Origin: Abelmoschus esculentus
Taxonomy: Eukaryota; Streptophyta; Magnoliopsida; Malvales; Malvaceae
Reading direction: 5' to 3'
Assembly: GCA_035048815.1 (NCBI GenBank)
Contig: JAUCBN010000035.1
Coordinates: forward strand, 8,010,501-8,074,500
Length of the DNA: 64,000 nucleotides
The position numbers were made by a program, and so were the translations under genes. This document shows positions 12,170 to 23,403 of the stretch, piece after piece. The notes under the pieces are model-generated. The model made no database searches. It saw nothing but the letters and a program-made list of their open reading frames with translations, and had not been told where the DNA came from. Every line of letters starts with the position of its first letter. The first letter of the stretch is position 1.

Positions 12170-12639
12170 AGTGTTAAACAGTACCAATATATGGGTTAAT
12201 TGTATCGGTACAATTAAGTATTTTTGATTGTTCGAGGATAAATAACATATCGATATGGCTCGGAGGAGTATCGATATTGGGTGGCTTACCGATACCCCAT
12301 ATAACTAGGCGTATTGGTACTCGTTGAGTAATCTATCAAAAAATAGTGTTTGAGTTCAGGGGGTTTATAATTCAAGGTAAATGATCTTAAGGGTCTCCTA
12401 AGGTACAAAATGAATACCAAAATTGAGAAATTTATAAATTACCCTCGTTTAGGGAATAATTATTTAACTACTCGGTAAATAGTGGGTGACTAAATGATGG
12501 TTGTAACTCATAGGACCAAGGTAGTTATATTTGTGTTGTGTGGAAGTTAGGAACCTTATTGTATACTGATAGGTTACCTAATGGTTGGATATTGTGTGAT
12601 AGGATTCGGATAACCAATATAAAGTGTTGCAACACCTTG

Positions 12640-12835
12640 AGAGCTACTGAATGGAGGATCTCGATGCTTAGTGGACGTGAGACTCGTTAAAATATGTTTT
12701 ATGGATCATTCAAAGCATGAATGTAGAATCTCAATACTTAGTGGAAGCGAGCCTCATCCCTAGAGTATGAGATTTCGATGCTAATTGGATGCAAGCTCTA
12801 CTCCTAGTGTAGGATCTTGAGGCTTAGTGGATGGT
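12640..12835 (+). repeat. Degenerate ~55-65 bp tandem subrepeats within family-C LTR
   Basis: Four diverged units share the frame GGATCTCGATGCTTAGTGGA: near 12655 (ggatctcgatgcttagtgga), 12726 (gaatctcaatacttagtgga), 12769 (gagatttcgatgctaattgg) and 12817 (ggatcttgaggcttagtgga). Each of the first three is followed by a GCGAGCCTC-like phrase. Comparable subrepeats occur in the reverse family-C LTR at about 40010-40460. Confidence 0.6.
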
Positions 12836-13330
12836 GTCTTTACTACTTATACTATTACCATATATGAGATATTGTGTGGATTTCTCTTGATATGTATATG
12901 TTGTGTGCAAAAATATACATGCATCTTTATCGTGTGTTTAGGCGGATATGATAGCGTCATTGTTATCATGCTATGACATTATTTATATAGCATTGCTTTA
13001 TTTATGATATATGAGATGTAGGTCGAGTAGAGATGGACCCACTAAGCTTTTGTAACTCAACATTTGGAATGTATTTTCGTGCACAGTTTTCTAGGTCACA
13101 GCTTGGTTTAGAGGAGCACCATCAGGGGTTGGATTTTCAGCATCGACTTTGTGTTTAGAGTAAAATTACTAGATGAATTGTACCATGTACTTGTAAGATC
13201 CTATATGTATTTTTAACTCATATTTTAAATTGAGTTTGAGTCGAATGTTTTTAAAGGACTATAATATTTTGGAGCTCCTTTATATTTAAAATTACTTGCA
13301 TTTTGTATTACTTGAAATGAGTGGAGTTGT

Positions 13331-14057
13331 TTTAGAATTATTCACTGCAAATTCTATTACCAACCCACACCAAACATACATGAGCTAATCAATTAACGCA
13401 AATCTTTATCAACGAATTGATCCAATTGAATGAAGCTATAGTGAAGACAAAACAAATCCTATATCTTCCACCATTATATTACAATGTTCCGATCCAGAAT
13501 GAATCGAAATTATCAATACAAAGAAATTGAACAAGACTGAAAAAGGAATAGATCTCACCATGTTCCTTTCAAACTCTATAGCAAGAAACTAAAATCTTCA
13601 TTTTTCAAGTTCAAAAAACCCAAGTCTTTGTGTAACAACGAAAGATGACAAAGAAACGGAAACACTAAGAAACTTTAGATCTGAAAGGTGAAAACAACAA
13701 AAAAAGAAACGATAAGAGAATCTTCGACGATTGAAAAACGGGAACGATAGTGAATCAAAGTCACCATTGTTCTTCGATCAAATGCAAAAGAAGAACACCT
13801 GAGCGACAAGAACGAAAGAAAAGTAAACTACATGAGGATCGATGACCACTGATACCATGTGAGAATAAACTCATGACTGCTTTGTGAGATCTATGAATGA
13901 CAAAGAATGAAGGAAAGAGAATTAACAATTAGGGATTTGATAAAGAATATATGGAAAAATTATTTAATTAAAATGAGATGGATTAATAGAGTAAGTAAAC
14001 ATTACATTTGTTAGGTTTATATAACCTAAATTGAAACCAACTATTAACAAACTAACA
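13331..14057 (-). mobile_element. Copia-type remnant: 200-bp LTR, PBS and leader (reverse)
   Basis: Read on the minus strand, a 200-bp LTR (13858-14057) runs from TGTTAGTTTG to TTCTCACA and has a TATATAAAC promoter box. It is followed directly by TGGTATCAGTGG (13846-13857), a primer-binding site for initiator-methionine tRNA. Further left (to about 13331) lies leader-like sequence with no intact gag. A short LTR plus this PBS is typical of Ty1/copia. The rest of the element is missing or unrecognisable. Confidence 0.7.
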
Positions 14058-16181
14058 AATCGATAACTATAATTTTAACTAATTAACAAAGGAGTCTATC
14101 TTCTTATTTTTTTTAACATTCACCTAACTTCTTAATATTTTTTTCTTCTATTAATTTTTTGAATCAGACTCAGATCGAAGTTGCAACTGCTGATGAAAGC
14201 AATTTTAAATCCTTTATGCTTGTTATATATTGTGGTAGTAGTGAGGTCATAGTTCAACAATACTTTACAAATTTTGTATGCTTATTAATGGTGTTCATGC
14301 GGCTTCATGTCTGGTACAAAGGATGTTTCTTTTTTCATGTTTCTTAAACTTTTTTCTTTAATTAAGAATCGAAAGGATTTATTTTTTTCGCTTTCGTTCT
14401 TCTTTCAAAAAAAATTTATTCGAAATTCTTTTAAATTTTTTTCTTAATCTTCATTGTTTTCCTCCCCACTTATTTGAACCTTGTTTTTGTTAAAAGCAAG
14501 ATTATTAAGCATTGAGCTTTCGAGTGTAGTCTGAAACCTTTTTTTGAACAAAAAAACACAGACATTCCTCAAAGATTTTCTTCTATGAACCCTTGATTAT
14601 GAAGTATCAAGATCCAAATTACCTTGTGAGAGAATCGGTTGATAATAAAGTAAGAAACATTCAAATTATTCTTTAGATACAATTTTAACAATTCAACTTT
14701 CCACAATAGTAAATTATAACATCAACAATAACACTAAAATTTTGATGTATAATAAGTTCTAGCAACAACCAAAGTAAGAAATATAAAAAATCATTCACCA
14801 ATAGCAATCACCAACACTCTGTTCACTAGATTAGTTATCCAATCACAAGAGTAATGCAACAAATTGAGATCTATGAATTGAAATAAAGTAAAAGAGTAGC
14901 AAAATTTTATCATACCAATCAATAACTCGAGAGTAAATCCAAAACTATAGATCTTTCAATCTTTTTGAGAAATGAAAAAAAATGACTAAATAAAATCAAA
15001 CACAAACCAACAGATAAACCAAATACTTTTCAACTTATAATCTTTGTAGTTTCTCCTTGAACCAAGCTCAAACACAATATACACGTCCTAAATAAAATAT
15101 CTTAATAATTTTCAACTTTAGTATAAATAAACCACCAACCAAACATCACAAATTGTCAACAAGAACCATATAATAGATGCACGTGAAACAACAACTCAAA
15201 TAACATAAAAAGTAGTAATGAAAAATTAAACCAAAGTAAAGAACTCCAACACAAGAATCACTAAAGTGATTTATTGATATTTGAAGGATGTATACTGAAC
15301 AACCTTCATTATAATGAAATTGTGTTTCAATCGTAACAAACTTGCAATTTCAGTGCAGAGTAACAACAAATCCTTTATTAACTATGTCACAAACTCTTAA
15401 TAGAGATAAAATAATTGAAATTTGATTCAGAAAGAGACAAATCATTTGGGATTCAAAGTGAAAACAAATAAGGATAGATATGATTCTAGAATTATTGTAT
15501 GAGAAACCAAAATGACACTCCCAATTCGGGAATTCAAACCGCTTCTCCACCCATTTCAGACCCAGTGATGCAGATGAAATTCATGACTAAGGAAGTTTAT
15601 TGTTGACATCATATCTGAATCTTGATGGTGATAATTGATGATCGAAGGGAAGGAGGAATCTCGATAGCTACTAGAATAATGAAGAAAGCAATCCATATTG
15701 AAAAATCAGGAAAAAATCCTTAACAATCGATGATTGGGGAGAAAGAGGAATCTCGGTGGCTTCTAGAACAACAAAGAAAGCAATCCATGTCAAAAAATCA
15801 GCAAAAAAACCGTAAAAAGATAAAGAAACAATATTTAAAAAAAGACAGTAAAATAAAATGTGAGATCAAGAGTAGAGGCAGAAAGACATCAAGATCAACG
15901 ATGAATAATACTATGTGCAAATGGGCTCATGGTGGCCTGAGATGTAGGTTGGCTTTGAGTGTGGTACAGACTTGAGATGTTTTGAGTTTTAGAAAAGATA
16001 GAGAAAATAAAATAAATGTAAAAATGTTTTATTAAACTTGAACGAAATATGTGTATTTTGCTCAATACAAATGATAGGTTTATATAACCCAAGGCCATAA
16101 CTAAATCTTAGACAAGCTAATCCAAATACTAACAAACTAATGACATAAATTAAACAACTAATTTCACTACTCTCTAAAAAT
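14058..16181. other. Unassigned repeat-like DNA between two reverse-strand remnants
   Basis: No frame with recognisable coding text. A second TATATAACCC box near 16080 and ACTAACA near 16128 look like parts of another reverse short LTR but could not be paired. At 15636-15815 a ~92-bp segment is present twice in tandem. Probably decayed retrotransposon internal sequence; I cannot name it. Confidence 0.35.
15636..15815 (+). repeat. Two-copy tandem repeat, ~92-bp period
   Basis: The units begin GATGATCGAAGGGAAGGAGG (about 15638) and GATGATTGGGGAGAAAGAGG (about 15730). Both contain GAATCTCG, TTCTAGAA or CTACTAGAA, AAGAAAGCAATCCAT and AAAAATCAG in the same order. The copies differ at roughly one base in six by eye, so the duplication is old. 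Confidence 0.65.
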
Positions 16182-16760
16182 TCAAACCATATTGATCCTT
16201 TCGTCTTTCAACGGGCTATTGTGAATGGCCATCAAATCATTACATCGGTAAGATTTTAACAACGATTCAGAGAAACAATTATCAAAATAAGTTGAGTAAA
16301 TATCCTTTTGGAACTGGAGATTTTCTTGAGATTTGCAGCCCAAATCTTCAATGTGGACCAAGAAATTTTCTTGGCCAACATTCAATTCGATTAATTCTTC
16401 AATCTTTCCTCTTTCGTATGTTGAAATAAGGAAGAATACTTTTTCACAATCAATGCTTTGGATCACATTCTCTCCCAGAGTTAAAAGGAAGTCTTTGACT
16501 TCAGTAATTCTTTTTGCGAGTTCCAACGCTAGAAAGAAAGGCCAATGATTTAAATCCAAGTGAACCTATGTGGGAGGTGAAAATATTTTTCCCAAAGATC
16601 GATCTTAGAGAAGATCTCCTTGAGTTATGACCAATCATGATCTTTCAAAAATTTGAAGAGCTCACAGTCCTTGATCTCTAGAAGGTAGTTGCAACTACCC
16701 ATACTTTTGACTGATATTTCACCTAAGCCTCATTTAAGCAAATTGTATTCTATTCTCTTA
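16182..16760 (-). pseudogene. DUF4283-type protein fragment (LINE ORF1-like)
   Basis: On the minus strand the translation runs through a W-x4-FxKIDLWEKYF segment, then RFTWI and GLSF, and after a frameshift KRITEVKDFLLTLGE, IDCEKVFFLIST and IEELIELNVGQENFLVHI. This order resembles the DUF4283 domain followed by its usual C-terminal part, found in plant LINE ORF1-like and zinc-knuckle transposon proteins. Stops at the TWI and SF positions and the frameshift show that it is dead. No ATG starts the open part; the longest open stretch begins at a TTG near 16559. The family assignment comes from pattern memory only. The neighbourhood (copia remnants on both sides) fits a transposon origin. Confidence 0.5.
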
Positions 16761-17122
16761 ATACTCTAGAATTTGTACATGATGTTAATTAGACATTTAT
16801 TCAGTTTTTGTAGTGATTCCTCATTAACATATCCCTATATTATTGTGAGTTTATTGTTTTCTTCTCCACTTAAGGTTCCTTTGTGACTCGGCGAAGATTC
16901 AGGCTTCCATATGATGTTCTCTCTGCTTGCCCTAATCGCAGAGGGCTTGTGGGGAGTGATCATGTTTCTGCTTCTATCATTGATGTTGATTCTTGAGTGG
17001 TTTGGAGTCTCATATTCGGTAATTGTAACTAGTAGTCGAAAATCGTTGAGTCTAAATCCATTTAGACGTTCAATTGCTCACTTTGCATTTATCTTGTTAG
17101 AGAATCTCATAAAACCTAACCG
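16761..17122. other. Left flank of the copia insertion, unassigned
   Basis: Mixed-composition DNA with a short open stretch (16911-17180) that resembles no family and runs into the LTR. It ends with CTTAC at 17123-17127, the left target-site duplication of the copia element. Confidence 0.4.
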
Positions 17123-17127
17123 CTTAC

Positions 17128-17370
17128 TATTGAATATTAAAGCTTATAGAGCTTGGTTGTTAGAATCTCAAGTCTGTTAGTTAGTTTGAAGTTAACAAAC
17201 TTTCTGTTGACCTAGTTATATGCATGTAAACATACATGGACCTTCATGTATAAATACATCAGCTAGGTTAATGTAAACTTAGGTTGTATTTCAATGAGAT
17301 TTATGTTTTCCTTCATGTATAAATACATCAGCTAGGTTAATGTAAACTTAGGTTGTATTTCAATGAGCAA
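17128..17370 (+). repeat. 5' LTR of the copia element, with internal duplication
   Basis: It matches the 3' LTR (23210-23398) from TATTGAATATT to the CAATGAGATTT region. Then a 58-bp block is repeated exactly (17241-17298 and 17310-17367, 69-bp period), which makes this LTR longer than its 189-bp partner and displaces or removes its last bases. TATAAATACATC, a likely TATA box region, lies inside the duplicated block and so is present twice here. Confidence 0.85.
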
Positions 17371-17446
17371 AACTGGTATTTCTTTATCTCTATTATGTTT
17401 TTTTTTTTGTTGCTGCTCTGATAGTTCATTATTCTTCTTTGCAGCT

Positions 17447-18540
17447 ATGTCTGTTGTCAATTCCCTATCCACTCGAGATGCTGAAGAACTTTCAAGGAAT
17501 GCCAAGATGTTCACCAACAAGAGAGTGAATGTAGTTCTTGATGATTCGGATTTCCTGTTGTTGAAACAACAGATTCTCTTGACTGTCATGACTCATCGGC
17601 TGGAGAGGTTACTCACTGATGCAACCAAGCCACCACTAAAAACTTTGTTGAATGCGATCGGAGAAAATGTTCCAAATAAGGACTTTGAGATCTTTGTTGC
17701 AAAAGATAATGCCCCTGCATCATGGTTACTATCCGCGATTAGTGCAAGTTTGTTGCCTCATTTTGTAGGTGCTGAAACTGCATCCGTGGTGTGGAATACT
17801 GTGTTGAAATTCTTTGCCAACCTACGACGAGTGCTATGAGTCTTCACTGCAAGTTGCACTCCATCCGCAAAGGTGATGAGAGTATGCGATCATATCTTAC
17901 ACAGATCAAAGAAGTCTGTGATTCACTGTCTAGTTGTGGTAGTCTAGTCTCAGATCTTGAACAGACTGCCACCATCTTGAATGGTCTTCCAGCTGAGTAT
18001 CATTCGTTCAAAGCCATTGTTACAACAAGTAAAGATTAATTTTCTTTAGATGGGGTTAAGACAGTTCTGGTTGATGCAGATGCACAACTGAAGGGTTTTA
18101 CTGCACAACACATGTTACTAACGCTTGCCAATATAGCTCAGGTGCAACCCTCTAATTCTAGTCATAGAGTGTGCTTACATACCAATCAATCATCAGGAGT
18201 GCTCCCCATAATGGCGAATGTAGCACAGGTTCAATCTCCCAATGTCAATCTAGGGGTAGGTTTTATCATAATTTGAATCCATGAAGAATGTCAAGTCACC
18301 GAGGTGGGAGTCGTGGTCTTCTCCGACTTCAATATCAGTTGTGTGGTAAAAATGAGCACTCAGCAGATCGATGCTGGCAAAGGTTCAATAACAACTTTGT
18401 TGGGATCTTGGCAGAAAATTCTCAAATGACAAAAGATTTGGTGAATGTGAATATGGCTTCATTAAGTGATGAGCAATCTTGTTTTTCTTGCTGTGGAGGT
18501 GGACATCCAAACTTAGCATCTACATCAGATAGTTGAGTGG
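17447..18540 (+). pseudogene. copia gag (capsid and zinc knuckle), broken
   Basis: Opens with ATG at 17447 (MSVVNSLSTRD). The first frame covers the N-terminal capsid region up to ~17839; the next frame (about 17835-18037) holds the UBN2-type segment with LHSIRKGDESMRSYL and a DLEQTATILNGLPAEYHSF stretch. A zinc knuckle remnant lies at about 18324-18370: CGKNEHSADRC is intact, but the first cysteine of the C-x2-C pair reads tyrosine. One frameshift and at least one stop separate these pieces. The role would be RNA packaging in the particle; this copy cannot encode a full gag. Confidence 0.85.
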
Positions 18541-21500
18541 TTGACTCAAGGAAAACTCACCATGTCACTCCAGATGTGAGGAAAGTAAGCAACAACACTG
18601 AATTCACAAGTTCAAGTAAGTTGCTTGTGGGTAATGGTCATGGATTAAACATCTCTAAACTGGTACTGCAAGTATTCCACTGCTTAACGTACTCTTGTTA
18701 TGAATGATTTGTTTGTTGTTCCTTCGATTACTAAGAATTTACTTTATGTTTCAAAGTGTACCAAAGATAATCTGATGTATTTTGAGTTCCATGCAAGTGA
18801 ATGCTTGGTTAAAGATGAGAAGACTGGAGATATCCTGCTTCGAGGGACTGAAAAACAAGGGTTATATCGATTTAATGTATGTAGTACTCAACCTAGTAGC
18901 AACGTTGATAGAGTTGAAATAAATGTAGTTTACCTTTACCAGTGTGTATGACTTGTGGTACAAAATACTTGATCACCCAGCACATGTACCCCTTACTCAA
19001 GTTTGTAAAACAATGAATTTGAGTTTGTCTAATAAAATGATAGTTCCTCCAAATATGTGTACAACTTATAGAGTAAGCAAAATTCATAAGTTGCATTTCA
19101 CTTCTTCAATTATAGTCTATGAAACTCCTTTTCAAGTGGTGTTCTCAGATCTTTAGGGACCCTCACATATAGAATTAAATGGATTAAAATATTATGTATG
19201 TTTTGCAGATGAATACTCTCGATATTGTTGGATATACTTAATCAGAACCAAAGATAAGTCTTCTTTTGCTTTTCGGTTATTTCATGCGATGGTTCAGAAT
19301 CAATTCAATACCTCCATAAAAGAGGTCCAAACAGATTGGGGAGGTGAATATCGAGTGCTATATCCCTTACTTCAAACCATGGGAGTAAAGCACAAGCTTG
19401 TGTGCCCATATACATCCGAGCAGAATGAGATAGTTAAGAGAAAGCACAAGTATGTTATTGAGACTGCTCTAGCATTACTCTCACAGGTATCACTTCCTTT
19501 CCAGTTTTGGTCCTTTATTGTAAGTACTGTTGTGTACTTAATCAACAGGTTGCCATCCAAAGTCTTGTAAGGAGTGTAACCATTTGAAAATTTGTATCAC
19601 AAGACACCACATTATGGTGATCTTAAGGTGTTTGGATGTCGTTGTTTTCCACATCTTCGAGCCTATCAAAATCATAAATTGAGCTTTCGATCACAGGTGT
19701 GCAAATTTCTGGGATACAACTTAAATCATAAGGTCTATCAATGCATGGCACCATATAGTAAGATCTTTATCTCGAGGCATGTTGTGTTTGATCAGCATGT
19801 CTTTCCTTTTACAGACAACAAAGATGGAAGCTTAGCCACAAAGGCAGTGGTATATCCTGCTGCTTCTCCAGGTATGTTTCCAGTTATTGATGGTACAATT
19901 AGGGTTTGTATGAAGTCCAACCCTAATCTTTTGCAAGGCCATGGAAGCAATGGTTCATGATTCCCTGATCCCAGACACATGGAAGCTAGTTCGAGCAACA
20001 TTGTAGATCGTGTGAACAATTTTGCTAATCTAGATATGGGGTTTGCTATAAGCTCTCCTAATCTAGAGCCTAGTATTTCCAGTTTTTCTGTTCAAGCTCT
20101 AGGAGATGAGATCAGTGAATCACGAGTCAGTAGACCAGAAGAGGATAGTGGTTTGCAGTTGAGTGTACTAGTAGCTGCCCGAGATGAATCTCAGTCAGAT
20201 CAGGAGGTTCACATACAATTGGTTCAACCTCCAACAAATGTTCACTATATGATCACGCGAAGCAAAAGAGAGATCTATAAACCGAAAACCTTTATTGATG
20301 TTGTCGTCAATAAAATCTTAAAACCTGGTTCCATCCCAAAAGCTCTTCAAATTCCCCATTGGCATACTACATTTCTTGATGAGTATGAAGCTCTTTTGGG
20401 AAATGGAACATGGACCTTGATTCCAGTACCAGAAGGAAGGAGTATAGTAGGGTGTAAGTGGTTGTTTCGAGTAAAAATGAATGATGATGATTCGGTGCAA
20501 CGATAAAAGGCATAATTAGTGGTTAAAAGGTACTCTCAGGTACCTAGACAGAATTTTCAAGATACGTTTAGCCCCGTGGTCAAGGCCATAACCATAAATG
20601 TTATTTTGTCCTTGGCAGTACATCACAAGTGGCCTCTAAGGCAAGTGAATGTGACTAATGCGTTTCTAAATGGAGAATTGTCTGAGGTAGTGTACATGGA
20701 GCAACCAAAAGGGTTTTAACAAGTTGCACAAGATGGCTCAAAGCTGGTTTGCAAGCTACAAAAACTCTATATGGGCTCAGGCAAGCACTACAAAATTGGT
20801 ATGCTAAATTGAAAAATTTCTTGGTTGATGTTGGCTTTAAAAGGTCCCATGTAGATTAACAAGTGTCGAATTGTCAAATAAATAATTCTTATTTTCAAAT
20901 TAAATAAAAAATTAATATCAAGAAAGTAGGATCGATCCACAAAGACTAGGGAATTTCCAATGTTGAACTATATTGATCCTGATCCAAAAAAGAAACAATA
21001 AATTAAAAAAAGGGGTTTGATATTATAAAACTAAAAATAACTTAATCTAATAATAACTGAGATTAAATGAAAATAAATATTGAAATTAATAAATTTGAAG
21101 GATATAGCCTCAAGCTTCGCTTCCCCTCAATTCTCAATTGATCATTGAAATATGTTTTACTTCAAGATCCATGTCGGTTACAATCTACAAGGCCTAACCC
21201 TTGTAACTTGCTTTTCTCTTCGGTAAACCAATATTTCCAAGTTTATCTCCGAAATTCAGTCTTCGCTGGACTAACCACGTCTATCGCTGTTAGAGCCAAT
21301 ACAACTTTAAGTACTGGAAAAGCCAAACTCGAGTTATAGCGTCTCATAGAGAATCAAACCCGAACTTGGTTTCCCTTAGTGGACCGCCACTAAGTTTATT
21401 CATAGAAAGCCGAATTTGCTACCAGTCGATTCTTCTTCCTAACAATAGATCTAAACAATCTTCAAGTCAACGTGCACCTTTTGAAATGAAGGTGTCAAGA

Positions 21501-23190
21501 TCATTAAAGGAAAATCCGATTGTCAATCCTTGATTTTAGAAAATCAAGAATGTTATCTGAAGGTATAAAGTGCTTTACAATTCTCACAATAAGGATTGAG
21601 TCTCACTAGCTTTTAGCTAAATAAAAATTTAGCTAAGCATGATTGAGATCATACTTAGCATTTTTCTAAAAGAAAAAGAATAAAAACTCAAAGAAAATAA
21701 AAACTAGAAAACTTTTATAACCCAAGGAAAAAGTGAAAATGAAGTACATCTCAAGCTTTACCCAAGGGGCATTTATATTATTCTAAAACCCTAAAAAATA
21801 TATAAGAAATAAATTTAAAATAAAAGATAAATCCTAAAGATAATCTAAAAAAATGATTCAAACATCAAACTTAAATTTATAAGATAATTCCTAAGATAAT
21901 TCCCCAAGATAATTTTGTCCATCCATCTAGAAGATTCTTACTGGACTGGCTTCTAGAAGTTATTGCTGACTAGACGATCTACATCTGCTAGGTCGAAAAA
22001 CGTCGTACTCGTGACTCCAGTCATGATGAATAAAAAAATGCAGAATTCACTCTTTCTGTTGGTTCTAAAAAATAAGTTCCTACACTGAAAATGATCAAAA
22101 TAGAACCAAATTAGTAATATCAAATCGACAACGGAAATTAATTATTAATAAAATATATATAAATTCAAACACTCATCACAAATACATCTTTGTTTATTCA
22201 GAAAAAGTCTGGTGTGTTGCTATATGTTTCAATGTATGTCGACGATATCATAGTAACAGGGGAGTCTACACGAGGCATTGAAGAAGTGGTACATTTGTTA
22301 GGTGAGAAATTCTCTCTCAAGGATCTTAGTGAGTTGAATTATTTCCTTGGTATAAATGTTATCAAAGTTGGAGAATCAATCATGCTTAGTCAAAAGAAGT
22401 ACATCTTGAAGCTACTTGAGAAAGCACACATGGAAAAAGCCAATTCCACCTCAACTCCAATGATAGAATCTCTTAAGCTTACACAAGAAGCTAGGAGCCC
22501 TTTAACAGATGCTACATAATACATAAGCATTCTAAGGGAACTGTTGTATGCATGTCATACTCGCCCAGACATTATTTACAGTGTTAATAAACTTGCTCAG
22601 TTTATGCACAAACCTTGTGAACAATATTTAGCAGCTGTGAAACGAGTGTTGAGATATCTTTGTGGAACATTCGACTTTGGTCTGCTATTCTTTCCTTCAG
22701 ACACTCAGTGCATGCTTGTTGCATTCACTAATGCAGATTGTGGTGACAATTTAGATGACAGAAGGTCGATATCAAGAAGCTGCGTGTACCTGGGAGATAA
22801 CCTGATTATTTAGAGTTCTAAGAAACAGACGATTTTATCTCGTTCTACAATAGAAATTAAATATAGGGGGTTAGCTTATGTAACCTCTAAAGTTACTTGG
22901 ATCAACATCCTATTGGAAGAGATGGAAGTTAAACTCAAAATGTTCATGTGATCTGGAGTGACAACTCAAGTGCTATAGCCATGAGTGTCAATCCAGTCTA
23001 TCGCTCCAAATCAAATCATATCAAGTTAGATGTTCATTTTATGAGGGAGAAAGTTACAACAAACCAACTCTGATTCAACTACGTATCTGCTAAGTATCAA
23101 GTTACAAATGGGATGATAAAATCACTGTCCAAGTCTTACTTCGAGGAATTTCGAAAGAAACTGAGAGTGTATTCACTTATTGAAATTGAA
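18541..23190 (+). pseudogene. copia pol (protease, integrase, RT, RNase H), broken
   Basis: Protease remnant near 18540 reads VDSRKTHHVTP, so the catalytic DSG is lost. Gag-pre-integrase follows at 18700-18900. Integrase text (about 19150-19960) includes FADEYSRYCWIY, QTDWGGEYR and VFGCRCFPHL. RT begins near 20340 with NGTWTLIPVPEG and GCKWLFRVK; in the motif normally reading VDVxxAFLNG the aspartate is asparagine (VNVTNAFLNG, near 20650). After the LTR insertion RT resumes at 22190 with the YVDD box (MYVDDIIVTG) intact, and RNase H text (CHTRPDIIYSVN, about 22550 on) runs to ~23180. There are multiple in-frame stops and frameshifts. This is a relic, useful only for classification. Confidence 0.88.
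20864..22178 (-). mobile_element. 1.3-kb LTR inserted in the copia RT (reverse)
   Basis: RT coding text stops at about 20855 and resumes at about 22185, so this stretch is an insertion. On the minus strand it begins TGATGAGTGTTTGAATT and ends AATTCGACA, with an AGTCTTTGTGGATCGATCC block near the 3' end. These are general features shared with the family-A LTRs, and the length (1315 bp) is similar, but the sequence is otherwise different. Flanks read CAAGT and CAAAT depending on the boundary chosen, an imperfect duplication. Most likely a solo LTR of a gypsy relative. Confidence 0.65.
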
Positions 23191-23209
23191 ATGAAAGAAG
23201 TGGGGAGAA

Positions 23210-23398
23210 TATTGAATATTGAAGCTTCTAGAGCTTGGTTGTTAGAATCTCAAGTCTGTTAGTTAGCTTGAAGTTAATAAACTTTCTGTTAACCTAATTA
23301 CATGCATGTAGTCATGCATGGACCTTCATGTATAAATACATCAACTAGGTTAATGTAAACTCAGGTTGTATTTCAATGAGATTTCTGTTTTCGTAATA
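23210..23398 (+). repeat. 3' LTR of the copia element
   Basis: A 189-bp LTR, TATTGAATATT to TTTTCGTAATA, directly after the polypurine tract and directly before the right CTTAC duplication. It contains one copy of the block that is doubled in the 5' LTR. Confidence 0.9.
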
Positions 23399-23403
23399 CT
23401 TAC

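Larger units (their letters stand above)
10110..13330 (+). repeat. Family-C LTR remnant (TATCGATAC type), interrupted
   Basis: The stretch TTCGTGCAGACGTATCGATA at about 10560, the following palindrome-rich tract, and the 3' part (for example CATGTACTTGTAAGATCCTA near 13185) all have counterparts in the reverse-oriented LTR at 39416-42218. It is therefore the same long LTR family in plus orientation. A 1373-bp family-A solo LTR at 10797-12169 splits it, and its TATCGATAC text resumes after that insertion. Exact ends are uncertain; the left limit is a guess and no target duplication was found. Confidence 0.65.
17128..23398 (+). mobile_element. Ty1/copia retrotransposon, nearly full length, defective
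   Basis: The element is bounded by CTTAC repeats at 17123-17127 and 23399-23403. Both ends are TATT...AATA, which looks like decayed TGTT...AACA. Order: short LTR, degenerate GGTAT primer-binding site near 17373, gag, zinc knuckle, protease, gag-pre-integrase, integrase, reverse transcriptase, RNase H, polypurine AAGTGGGGAGAA (about 23198-23209), LTR. That domain order (integrase before RT) defines Ty1/copia. An LTR at 20864-22178 interrupts the RT. The two LTRs differ at about a dozen positions over ~170 bases by eye, so it is not young. Many stops and frameshifts make it non-autonomous. Confidence 0.93.
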
